Shown here piece after piece: positions 19,006 to 26,114 of a stretch of DNA of 64,000 nt. The stretch spans positions 62,001 to 126,000 of the forward strand of contig NZ_LGKG01000035.1 of the NCBI RefSeq assembly GCF_001294335.1, read 5' to 3'. Numbering within the stretch: position 1 is the stretch's first letter; every line of letters starts with the position of its first letter. The notes below the pieces were generated by a model. The model was not told where the DNA came from and did not search any database. It saw only the letters and a list, made by a program, of their open reading frames with translations. Source of the stretch: Streptomyces chattanoogensis. Lineage in GTDB: Bacteria; Actinomycetota; Actinomycetes; Streptomycetales; Streptomycetaceae. The translations under genes and the position numbers were made by a program.

Positions 19006-19440
19006 CTAACGGCAATTGCAGGTGTCGGGGTGAGATGCCCAGGCCGGAGCAGTCTCGTCTCGGCTGGCGAGTGTGGTCGGGCGTTCCGGCTGTCCTCCTG
19101 GAAGCCTTCGGTACTTGAGGTTTTTGGGCGCTGACGCCGTGTTGGAGCAGTCCCCGGCCGGCCCGAGTTTCGCGATCTTGTTGTCCAGCAGGCTGACTTC
19201 GAGCCACACCAGGAGGTTCCGGGAGGCCGTCGAGCAGTGCTGCGTCTGCTTGAGGGAGTACCTGCCGTCCTTGCCGGTGTGGACGGACTGGCTCTTGTGG
19301 ATGCAGATTCTGTTGCGCTGGGCGTCGCGGGTGCAGTCGTCCGAGGGGCCTCCGGCATACGCCTCGGCGGCACCGGCGAAGGTCACGGCGAGGCCGCTCA
19401 GGATCCCTGAGACGACTGCGATCTTCTTCCGGCTGAACAT
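19006..19440 (-). CDS. Small secreted protein of unknown function
   Basis: 144 aa. Signal peptide MFSRKKIAVVSGILSGLAVT followed by the cleavage region AGAAEAYAGG. The mature part is small and cationic with several Cys (DDCTRD, RICIHKS, QHCSTAS, DCSNTAS, DTCNCR). The ATG at 19440 has GGAAGG upstream; the longer frame is not used. Not recognised as a named family. It ends facing dnaB. Confidence 0.7.
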   Translation of the reverse strand: MFSRKKIAVVSGILSGLAVTFAGAAEAYAGGPSDDCTRDAQRNRICIHKSQSVHTGKDGRYSLKQTQHCSTASRNLLVWLEVSLLDNKIAKLGPAGDCSNTASAPKNLKYRRLPGGQPERPTTLASRDETAPAWASHPDTCNCR

Positions 19441-19524
19441 GTGCTGCCTTCCTTGTGATCGACGCCCGGGCGCTGTGCACGGTGAACCGGCCCACGCCCG
19501 GGCCTCGCAGAGGGTCGGAAACGG

Positions 19525-19561
19525 GTCTCGGTGTCCGGGCCTGCGGCTCGGACACCGAGAC
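19525..19561 (-). terminator. Terminator between the two secreted-protein genes
   Basis: Perfect 13-bp stem (19525-19537 with 19549-19561) and 11-nt loop, downstream of the 19595-19846 gene. Confidence 0.75.
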
Positions 19562-19594
19562 ACCCATGTCCGTTACGTACGTGGCTGCAGGTGC

Positions 19595-19846
19595 TTACCA
19601 GCCGCCGCCGTTGCAGCCCATGCTCGAGCCGACGCCGCCGAACTGGCCGCCAGGGCCGCCCTCGCCGTTGAGGATGTTGCCCGCGATGCCGTTGGCGATC
19701 CCGACCTGGCCGAGGACGTCGACGTTCAGGTCGTGCGACCTGCACCAGTTGCCGCCATGCCCGGCGGCGGAGGCGGTGCCTGCGCCGAGGAAGCTGACGC
19801 TGCCGAGGACGGTGGCCACGACGGCCGCCTTGCGAAGCTTGCCCAT
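19595..19846 (-). CDS. Tiny Gly-rich secreted protein
   Basis: 83 aa. Signal peptide MGKLRKAAVVATVLGSVSFL with cleavage after GTASAAG. The mature part is about 55 residues, rich in Gly and Asn, with two Cys (NWCRS, MGCNGGGW). The ATG at 19846 has GGAGGA upstream, which decides against the longer frame. Similar small secreted proteins are common in Streptomyces; no function known. Size and composition recall chaplins but no chaplin motif is present. Confidence 0.72.
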   Translation of the reverse strand: MGKLRKAAVVATVLGSVSFLGAGTASAAGHGGNWCRSHDLNVDVLGQVGIANGIAGNILNGEGGPGGQFGGVGSSMGCNGGGW

Positions 19847-20065
19847 TTCTCCTCCATTGGTTGACCCGATGCGATCTGTAACAGATCCACTTCGTACAGT
19901 TACGAGACGATAATATGAAAAATGCCGCATCGCTCATCGAGGCGGCCATCCGGGGTCTCGGGGCTGGTGGGGCGGGGTGTGTGACGCGCGGGGTGCGGCT
20001 TCGCGGTCTTGCGGGGCGAGGGTGGTGCGGCAGTGTCGAGGCGATTCGCGGGCGGAGTCGAGTTC

Positions 20066-20096
20066 TTGACCTATGGGTCCAGAAAGGTGATACAGT
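20066..20096 (+). promoter_or_regulatory. Promoter/operator of the TetR gene
   Basis: TTGACC at 20066-20071 and TACAGT (or TGATAC) at 20088-20096 resemble a -35/-10 pair. The imperfect palindrome ACCTATGGGTCCAGA (20069-20083) overlaps the -35. A 12-of-15 match recurs upstream of the SDR gene. Confidence 0.5.
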
Positions 20097-20103
20097 TCCG
20101 ATC

Positions 20104-20682
20104 ATGGGAAGGCCTAAGCAGTTCGATCCGGATGCTGCCGTCGATCAGGCCATGGAGGTGTTCTGGCGCAAGGGGTACGCCGCCACCACGCCGCAGGACC
20201 TCGTCGATGCGCTCGGCATCGGCAAGGGCAGTCTCTACAACGCCTTCGGCAGCAAGCGCGCCCTGTTCGAGAAGGCGCTCTGCCGCTACCGCGACAGCCA
20301 GGCGCTGGCTCTGATCGAGATGCTCGAGGAGAAAGGGCCGGTGAAGGACCGGTTGCGCAAGGCGTTGCGGTTTCTTGCCGAGACGGACCTTGCCGACCCG
20401 GACCGTCGCGGCTGCATGGCGGTGAACACCGCAGCGGAGCTTGCAGGCACGGACGAGGCTGCCGCCGACCTGGTCCGACGCATGTTCGACCGCACCGAAG
20501 GCGCCTTTCGGGTGCTGGTCGAGGAGGGGCAGCGTGCGGGAGAGATCGCGCCCGGTCGCGATGCTCACGCCATCGGGAGTCTGCTGCTGAACGCCGTCGT
20601 CGGTCTGCGGCTCATGGCTCGCATTGCCGAAGGGCCCGACCGTCTTTCCAGGGTGATCGACGCGACCGTCGACGTTCTCTGA
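20104..20682 (+). CDS. TetR/AcrR family regulator
   Basis: 192 aa. N-terminal HTH (GRPKQFDPDAAVDQAMEVFW, then GIGKGSLYNAFGSKRALFEKAL, residues 2-58) and an all-helical ligand domain. The ATG at 20104 is set by the conserved N-terminus. No good RBS is visible, so the mRNA may have a very short leader. It is upstream of an SDR gene that carries a similar operator, so it probably represses both. Confidence 0.88.
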   Translation: MGRPKQFDPDAAVDQAMEVFWRKGYAATTPQDLVDALGIGKGSLYNAFGSKRALFEKALCRYRDSQALALIEMLEEKGPVKDRLRKALRFLAETDLADPDRRGCMAVNTAAELAGTDEAAADLVRRMFDRTEGAFRVLVEEGQRAGEIAPGRDAHAIGSLLLNAVVGLRLMARIAEGPDRLSRVIDATVDVL

Positions 20683-20733
20683 CCTGCCGGCGGGCGTGTG
20701 CCTCACCGGGGCCTTCATCTGTCCTGATTTTGT

Positions 20734-20748
20734 ACCTACGGTTCAAGA
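20734..20748 (+). promoter_or_regulatory. Probable TetR operator upstream of the SDR gene
   Basis: ACCTACGGTTCAAGA matches the TetR-gene site at 20069-20083 in 12 of 15 positions. It sits just upstream of the SDR RBS. Confidence 0.5.
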
Positions 20749-20758
20749 GCGGAGAATC

Positions 20759-21541
20759 ATGAAGCTCAACCTCGATTCCAAGACCGCTGTTGTCACCGGC
20801 GCCAGCCGGGGCATCGGACTGGCCACCGTCAGGATGCTGATCGACGAGGGCGTCCGCGTTGTCGGCGCTGCCCGCACGATCACCCCCGAACTCAAGGAAT
20901 CCGGAGCCCTCCCGGTGTCGGCCGACCTCAGCACCGCTGAGGGAGGGGTCACTCTCATGGAGAGTGCCTTCGCGGAGCTGGGCGGCATCGACCTGCTGGT
21001 GAACAACGTCGGTGCCGGCGATGCCGTCGAGCCGGTCGGGTTCCTCGACACCGATGACGCGCAGTGGGAGAGCATCTTCGACCTCAACCTGCTCAGCGCG
21101 GTCCGCATCAGCCGAGCCGCGCTTCCCAGCCTGATCGAGCGCCGCGGCGCCATCGTCAACGTCTCGTCCATCAACTCCCGGCTCCCGGCTGTCGGCCCGG
21201 TCGCCTACAGCGCGGCCAAGGCGGCACTTACTTCGCTCGGCAAGTCCCTCGCAGAGGAGTTCGGGCCGCAGGGCGTACGCGTCAACACCGTCTCGCCCGG
21301 TGTGGTGCGCACCGCCATTTGGGAGGACCCCAACGGCTTCGGCGGCAAGGTCGCAGCGGGCGCCGGCGCTGAGCATGCGGCGTTCCTCCAGCAGATCCCG
21401 GACGCGTTCGCCATCACGACCGGGCGGATCGCCGAACCCCAGGAGGTGGCATCCCTGATCACATTCCTTCTCTCCGACGTGGCCGGCAACATCACCGGTG
21501 CGGACTATGTCATCGACGGCGGCACGGTCAAGACGGTCTGA
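20759..21541 (+). CDS. SDR family oxidoreductase
   Basis: 260 aa classical short-chain dehydrogenase/reductase. TGASRGIG (residues 13-20) binds NAD(P). NNVGAGD replaces the usual NNAG. Ser in VSSINSR and Tyr150-x3-Lys154 (YSAAK) form the catalytic set. The substrate is unknown. The ATG at 20759 has GGAGA upstream. It is probably induced when the adjacent TetR protein binds its ligand. Confidence 0.9.
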   Translation: MKLNLDSKTAVVTGASRGIGLATVRMLIDEGVRVVGAARTITPELKESGALPVSADLSTAEGGVTLMESAFAELGGIDLLVNNVGAGDAVEPVGFLDTDDAQWESIFDLNLLSAVRISRAALPSLIERRGAIVNVSSINSRLPAVGPVAYSAAKAALTSLGKSLAEEFGPQGVRVNTVSPGVVRTAIWEDPNGFGGKVAAGAGAEHAAFLQQIPDAFAITTGRIAEPQEVASLITFLLSDVAGNITGADYVIDGGTVKTV

Positions 21542-21632
21542 CACGAGGGCCCCGTGGCCGTACGGCTCGGAGAGTGACGAGCGCTCGGTCGCCAGGTGCC
21601 TCTGAGGCACCCCTCCTCGGCTGCTGGATGGG

Positions 21633-22499
21633 CTACGAGGAGCGGGTTGCGGCACGGGGCTCTGCGGCCGGCAGACCAGCGGAATTCGGGGGCATCCATT
21701 TCCGGCCGACGAGGAGCCATATGCTGATCGCGGCCATCGGAATGGTGGGAAGCAGTGTGGTGACGAGGGCGCCCAGGCCGCCTCCGGTGCCCAGCAATTG
21801 TCCGGTGAGCAGGAACAGGACCATATTGTTTCCGGCGTGGGCCAGGCTTGCGACCCAGATGCTTCCACTGCGTATGTACAGCCAGGCCAGAATCGATTCC
21901 TGGAAGAGGAAGGACAGGGTCCAGGAGGCCAGCCCGGATATCACGTTCGGGAATGCGACATAGCCGGTAAAGGCCAAAGGGTAGTGCCAGACCGCCCAGA
22001 TGAGACTGGTGGCGATGACGGACGGTACCGTACGGCCGTCGTAGAGGCGCGGACGGAGATAGCTTGTCCAGCCGAATTCCTCGCCGCAGTACACCGGTGT
22101 GAGCACGGGGACCACCAGCATCAGAAGGGCCACCGTAACCCAACCGGGTATGCCGGGAACAAGGCTGCTCAGCGGGGAAAGATCCGGTCGCCACAGGCCC
22201 AGGAGGGCCGCCAGGCCGCCGGTGGCGCCGGCTGTCAGCAGGGGGCCGAGCCATGCTGCCAGGTAATAGGGCCAACCGTCCTTCAGCCGCAGACGCAGCC
22301 CGGCGTCGGCGAACCCTTCCCTGGTTGCCCAGCGGCGGACGATCAGCGCGGCAATAGCCGGCATGCAGCAATAGGGCAGTTGGAGTAGGGGGTTGAGCGC
22401 CGATAAGTCGAGGCCGAAGTGCGCGATCAGCAGCCATAGCCATGATCCCGCGAACGTGATGGTGAGGAATGTGGCGAGTCCTTTGTTTTTTGGCGACAT
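21633..22499 (-). CDS. CPBP family intramembrane glutamic protease
   Basis: 288 aa with about eight membrane helices. The Abi/CPBP motifs are CGEEFGWTSYLRPRL (motif 1 with the Glu pair and Arg), AVWHYPLAF (motif 2 His) and SLAHAGNN (motif 3 His). In bacteria this family processes membrane peptides or gives self-immunity to bacteriocins. It diverges from a two-component system across a gap with a pentanucleotide repeat. Confidence 0.85.
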   Translation of the reverse strand: MSPKNKGLATFLTITFAGSWLWLLIAHFGLDLSALNPLLQLPYCCMPAIAALIVRRWATREGFADAGLRLRLKDGWPYYLAAWLGPLLTAGATGGLAALLGLWRPDLSPLSSLVPGIPGWVTVALLMLVVPVLTPVYCGEEFGWTSYLRPRLYDGRTVPSVIATSLIWAVWHYPLAFTGYVAFPNVISGLASWTLSFLFQESILAWLYIRSGSIWVASLAHAGNNMVLFLLTGQLLGTGGGLGALVTTLLPTIPMAAISIWLLVGRKWMPPNSAGLPAAEPRAATRSS

Positions 22500-22550
22500 G
22501 GGGTTCCCGATCGATAGCAGGACGGTTGATATCCGGCGCAGTTAATGTCT

Positions 22551-22600
22551 CTTGCCTTGCCTTGCCTTGCCTTGCCTTGCCTTGCCTTGTGTTGTGTTGG
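22551..22600. repeat. CTTGC pentanucleotide tandem repeat
   Basis: Seven perfect CTTGC units (22551-22585), then decayed units CTTGT, GTTGT and GTTGG. It lies in the divergent gap between the CPBP gene and the kinase gene, where a unit change would move promoter spacing. Confidence 0.95.
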
Positions 22601-22748
22601 GTATGGGGTGTTGGGTGTCGATCGGCGATATCTGATTCGTTTTCCATAAGCTCGCACGAAGTGCTGTGTGCGCGCATCGCTACGGCGAGGGGTTTTCGGT
22701 ACCCCCGGAATCGGGAGGCCGGTCTGGCTCTTTCGGGGGAGGATTACG

Positions 22749-22778
22749 GCACGGTCCGCTGCCATCATCGGACCGTGC
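22749..22778 (+). promoter_or_regulatory. Inverted repeat at the kinase start
   Basis: Perfect 10-bp repeat GCACGGTCCG (22749-22758) and CGGACCGTGC (22769-22778), 10-nt spacer. It ends 6 bp before the chosen ATG and covers an alternative GTG start (22775). Could be an operator or translation-controlling hairpin. Confidence 0.5.
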
Positions 22779-22783
22779 GCAAA

Positions 22784-24070
22784 ATGAATCGCCCACGCTT
22801 CGGCAGGGCAGCCAAGCAAGGTATGTCCGATTGGGTTCACGCGTTCCTCGGCGCGATGCTGGGCATGGTGCCGCTGGTGACTGCGCTGTTGTGCGCGCCG
22901 CGGGTGTGGCCGACGGGGCTGCGGATCGCGGGCTTCATGCTCGCGCTCGCGGTGGTGATCACGGCGATGGGCTGTCCTCGCGCGGTGCGCCGGGGATCTG
23001 TGCGGCTGGCGAATGGTCTGCTGGGGACCGAACTGCCCGCTCCGCTGGAGTCGGCGTCGGAGGAACCCTCCAGGGGCCTGTGGATCAACCGGCTGCGTAC
23101 GGCGGGGTGGTTGGTGCCGCATATGGCGTTGGGCATGATGGTGACAGCGCTGAGCTGCCTGTTGCTGCTCAGCGCTGTCACCTTCGCCTCGGTATGGCTG
23201 GGCGGCGGAGGAGCCGTCGACGCCTTCGGGCAGACCCTCAGGGTGAACTCCGGGCTGCCAGGGCTGTGGGCAGTGGCTGCGGCCGCCGGATGTCTGGCGG
23301 TGGCGGTGGCGGTGTGCGCCGGTGCGGCCGCTGTCCTCCGGCTGCTCGCTCCGGTTTTCCTTGACCACACCCCGGCAGAGCGGCTGGCCGCCGTCGAGGA
23401 GCAGATGCGTCAGCTGGCCCAGCGCAATCGGCTGGCGCAGGAGTTGCACGACTCCATCGGCCACACCCTTACGGCGTCCACCATCCAGGCCGCCGTCGCG
23501 GGCGAGCTGATGGAGCGGGACCCGGACGCGGCGCGCCGGGCCCTGAGCAGCATCGAGGAGACTTCCCGGGCGGCGATGGACGACCTCGACCATGTGCTCG
23601 GCGTCCTGAGGGAGGGGCAATCGCCCCGGACACCGCAGCCGACGCTCGGCGATATCGGCCTCTTGGTGGAGAGGGTCCGAAGGGCCGGGGCCGAGGTGAG
23701 CGTCGAGACCGTCGGCGCGCTGGACCGGATACCGGCCACCGCCTCCCGGCAGGCGTACCGGATCGTCCAGGAGGGGCTGACCAATGCGCTGCGGCACGGC
23801 ACGAAAACGGGCATCGCGTTGAATGTCACCGCCCAGGACGGCTGGCTGAGCGTGGAGCTCACCAACCCTGTTGACGCGGCGGCCGGTTGCTTCCGGCCGG
23901 GTGAGCGGCGCGGGCAGGGGAACGGCCTGGCGGGAATTGCGGAGCGGGTGCGACTGCTGCGCGGCGAGGTGTCCACCGGGGTGACGGAGAGTGAGGGCGG
24001 CGCGGGAGAGGAGCGGAGCGGCAAACGCTGGCGCCTCGCTGCACGGATTCCGCTACGGTCGGCGCCATGA
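22784..24070 (+). CDS. Sensor histidine kinase (NarL-type, HisKA_3)
   Basis: 428 aa. Four to five membrane helices in the N-terminal half (starting DWVHAFLGAMLGMVPLV). The dimerisation/phosphoacceptor box LAQELHDSIGHTL contains His222. A HATPase_c domain follows (QGNGLAGIAERVRLL). The start is uncertain: the ATG at 22784, the GTG at 22775 or the ATG at 22823 are all in frame, none with a strong RBS. The stop overlaps the response-regulator ATG by 4 bp, so the two are translationally coupled. Confidence 0.88.
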   Translation: MNRPRFGRAAKQGMSDWVHAFLGAMLGMVPLVTALLCAPRVWPTGLRIAGFMLALAVVITAMGCPRAVRRGSVRLANGLLGTELPAPLESASEEPSRGLWINRLRTAGWLVPHMALGMMVTALSCLLLLSAVTFASVWLGGGGAVDAFGQTLRVNSGLPGLWAVAAAAGCLAVAVAVCAGAAAVLRLLAPVFLDHTPAERLAAVEEQMRQLAQRNRLAQELHDSIGHTLTASTIQAAVAGELMERDPDAARRALSSIEETSRAAMDDLDHVLGVLREGQSPRTPQPTLGDIGLLVERVRRAGAEVSVETVGALDRIPATASRQAYRIVQEGLTNALRHGTKTGIALNVTAQDGWLSVELTNPVDAAAGCFRPGERRGQGNGLAGIAERVRLLRGEVSTGVTESEGGAGEERSGKRWRLAARIPLRSAP

Positions 24071-24792
24071 GCACCGCGGGCACCGCGCAGAGCGCGCAGG
24101 CCGTCCTGGCCACACCGGATACGTCTCCGGACACGCCGGTGAGTGTGCTCATCGCCGACGACGAGGAGCTCACCCGTACCGGGCTTCGGGCCCTGCTGTC
24201 CGCCCAACCCGATGTGGACGTGGTGGGTGAGGCCGCCGATGGCGCAGAGGTGCTCCCCCTGGTCATGCGGCTGAGGCCCGATGTGGTGCTGATGGATGTG
24301 CGGATGCCTCAGGTGGACGGAATCGAGGCCACCCGGCGCGTGCGTGCCGAGCTGTCCGATCCGCCCAAGGTCGTCGTGATCACCACGTTCGAGAACGACG
24401 AATACGTCTACGACGCGCTCCAGGCCGGGGCGAGCGGGTTCGTCCTCAAGCGCGCCCCGGCGCGGCAGATCGCGCATGCCATCCGGCTGGTCGCCACCAG
24501 TGACTCCGTGCTGTTCCCCGAGGTGGTCCGGCGGCTGGCCACGAGCCGGCCGGTGCGCCGCGAAGCCGCGCGCAGGCTGGCCGCACTCACCCAGCGTGAG
24601 ACCGACATTCTGCGGCGGATGGCGAAGGGTCTGACGAACCAGGAGATCTCCGCCGAGCTGATCGTGAGCCTGGAGACCGTGAAGACGCATGTGGGCAATG
24701 TGCTGGCCAAGCTCGGTGCCCACAACCGCACCCAGGCGGTCATCCTGGCGTATGAGGCGGGGCTGGTGGGGCCCGGGGTGAGCGGTCTGTAA
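24067..24792 (+). CDS. NarL/LuxR family response regulator
   Basis: 241 aa. Receiver domain with acidic pocket Asp31-Asp32 and phosphoacceptor Asp77 (VLMDVRMPQVDG), Lys in FVLKRAP. The C-terminal LuxR HTH (LTQRETDILRRMAKGLTNQE, ETVKTHVGNVLAKL) is preserved. An extra Ala/Thr/Ser-rich N-tail of about 25 residues is present. ATGA overlap with the kinase. A likely target is the divergent CPBP gene (inference). Confidence 0.92.
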   Translation: MSTAGTAQSAQAVLATPDTSPDTPVSVLIADDEELTRTGLRALLSAQPDVDVVGEAADGAEVLPLVMRLRPDVVLMDVRMPQVDGIEATRRVRAELSDPPKVVVITTFENDEYVYDALQAGASGFVLKRAPARQIAHAIRLVATSDSVLFPEVVRRLATSRPVRREAARRLAALTQRETDILRRMAKGLTNQEISAELIVSLETVKTHVGNVLAKLGAHNRTQAVILAYEAGLVGPGVSGL

Positions 24793-24830
24793 CTCGGCGC
24801 CGGTGAGGCGTCCCACTGGTGCCGAAGCCT

Positions 24831-24861
24831 TTGACCTTCAGGTTGGTTGAAGCCCGACAAT
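24831..24861 (+). promoter_or_regulatory. MerR-type promoter with 19-bp spacer
   Basis: -35 TTGACC (24831-24836), spacer of exactly 19 bp, -10 GACAAT (24856-24861). The spacer holds the dyad CTTCA-N7-TGAAG. Long spacers with an internal dyad are the hallmark of MerR-controlled promoters. The -10 ends 7 nt before the ATG of the MerR gene, predicting a leaderless mRNA. Confidence 0.75.
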
Positions 24862-24868
24862 CCCGCTC

Positions 24869-26098
24869 ATGGACGAGGAAGAGCTGTTGGGCATCGGCGC
24901 GTTCGCGCGACGGGTGGGGCTGGCGCCGAGCGCGTTGCGTTTCTACGACGACTGCGGGGTGCTGCGGCCGGCCCTGGTGGATGAGGCGACGGGGTACCGG
25001 TACTACGGCGCGGGGCAGGCGCCCCGCGGAGTGCGGTTGCGACGCCTGCGGGCTGCGGGGTTGCCGTTGGTGGATGTTGCGGTGGTGCTGGACGGTCCGG
25101 AGGAAGCGGCGCGGGGCGTGCTGCGCGCGTATCTGGAGCGGACACGGCGTACGGCGGACGAGGCGCAGGCCGTGGTGGAGGGCTTTCTGCGGGAGGTGTC
25201 GGGGGACCCGGGCGGCCGAGGGGTGCGGGCCCGGGTCGACGGTGCCGAGCTCGCCGGTGCGGTACGGCAGGTGATGTCCGCTGCGGCAGTGGGTGCGGAG
25301 CGCGAGGAATTTCCGGTGTTGGGGTGTGTGCTGCTGGAACTCATCGACGGCGAGGTGCGGTTGGTGGCCACGGACCGCTATCGGCTGGCCGTAAGGGTGC
25401 TGCGGGCCACGGACTTCGAGGGCGGGCCGCGCAAGGCGCTGATCGAGGCGCAGGCAGCACAGGACCTGGCGGAGTGGGCCGTACGGCAGATGGCGGTCGA
25501 GGTGGAGTGCGGTGGCGTGGTGGGGGACACCGCGGATTCGACGTATGCGGGAGGTACGACGGATGCGGCAGGGTTTCGGCTTCGGGGAGCCGGTGGAGGC
25601 GAGCGCTGGGAGCCACCGCAGGAGAAGGGCCGTCGTCAGAAGTGGGAGCAGGGCAGGCACCCGGGCCCGGCTCCCGAGGAGTTCCCGGACTACCGGCTGA
25701 TCCTGGAGGGGCTTGAGGCAGGGAGAGACCGGATCATCGCCGACCGGAACGGGCTGCGGGACGCGGTCGCCGGGCGGGGCGGTGTGGTGTCGCTCGTCAT
25801 GAGCGCGGGGCAGGACGGCGAGCCTGAGCTCGAGGTGACGGGTGGGGAGCGGGAGCCCGTGCGGCTGCGAGCGGTGTTTCACGTGAAACATGGGACGGTT
25901 CCACGGATCGCCTTTGATCCGGCGGTCCTTGTGCCCGCGCTGGAGGCCGGGGTGGGGCCCGATGCGCTGCTGGAGATTGCCTCGGCGGACCGGCCCGTTG
26001 TGGTCCGGTCCGCTGACCAGGGAAGTTTTACGACGCTGGCGATGCCGGTGAGCGAGCGGTCCGGTGCCCGTACGCCTGCGGGTCGTGCCGATGGCTGA
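24869..26098 (+). CDS. MerR regulator fused to DNA polymerase III beta-clamp domains
   Basis: 409 aa. Residues 5-75 are a MerR winged helix (LGIGAFARRVGLAPSALRFY, then TGYRYYG). A helical linker (76-118) follows. From 120 the sequence reads like actinobacterial DnaN domain 2: DGAELAGAVRQVM, EEFPVLGCVLLEL and the signature VATDRYRLAVR (166-176). EFPDYRLIL (272-280) and the C-terminal IAFDPAVLVPALEAG...SFTTLAMPV (347-394) match clamp domain 3. Clamp domain 1 is absent; the MerR head takes its place. A perfect parS lies in the frame (codes VFHVKH, about residues 336-341). A MerR-type promoter sits directly upstream. The ligand and targets are unknown. Confidence 0.85.
   Translation: MDEEELLGIGAFARRVGLAPSALRFYDDCGVLRPALVDEATGYRYYGAGQAPRGVRLRRLRAAGLPLVDVAVVLDGPEEAARGVLRAYLERTRRTADEAQAVVEGFLREVSGDPGGRGVRARVDGAELAGAVRQVMSAAAVGAEREEFPVLGCVLLELIDGEVRLVATDRYRLAVRVLRATDFEGGPRKALIEAQAAQDLAEWAVRQMAVEVECGGVVGDTADSTYAGGTTDAAGFRLRGAGGGERWEPPQEKGRRQKWEQGRHPGPAPEEFPDYRLILEGLEAGRDRIIADRNGLRDAVAGRGGVVSLVMSAGQDGEPELEVTGGEREPVRLRAVFHVKHGTVPRIAFDPAVLVPALEAGVGPDALLEIASADRPVVVRSADQGSFTTLAMPVSERSGARTPAGRADG
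25876..25889. other. parS: parS site 7 (inside the MerR-clamp gene)
   Basis: Perfect GTTTCACGTGAAAC in the clamp-domain-3 coding region, read in the frame that gives FHVKH. Confidence 0.95.
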
Positions 26099-26114
26099 CG
26101 GGGGGAGCAGGGGG

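Noticed and set aside
22551..22600. CRISPR-like array
   Set aside because: Five-base units with no spacers and no cas genes; a microsatellite.
22469..22783. Extension of the kinase frame through the CTTGC repeat
   Set aside because: Would encode Cys/Leu repeats with no RBS and would start inside the divergent CPBP gene.
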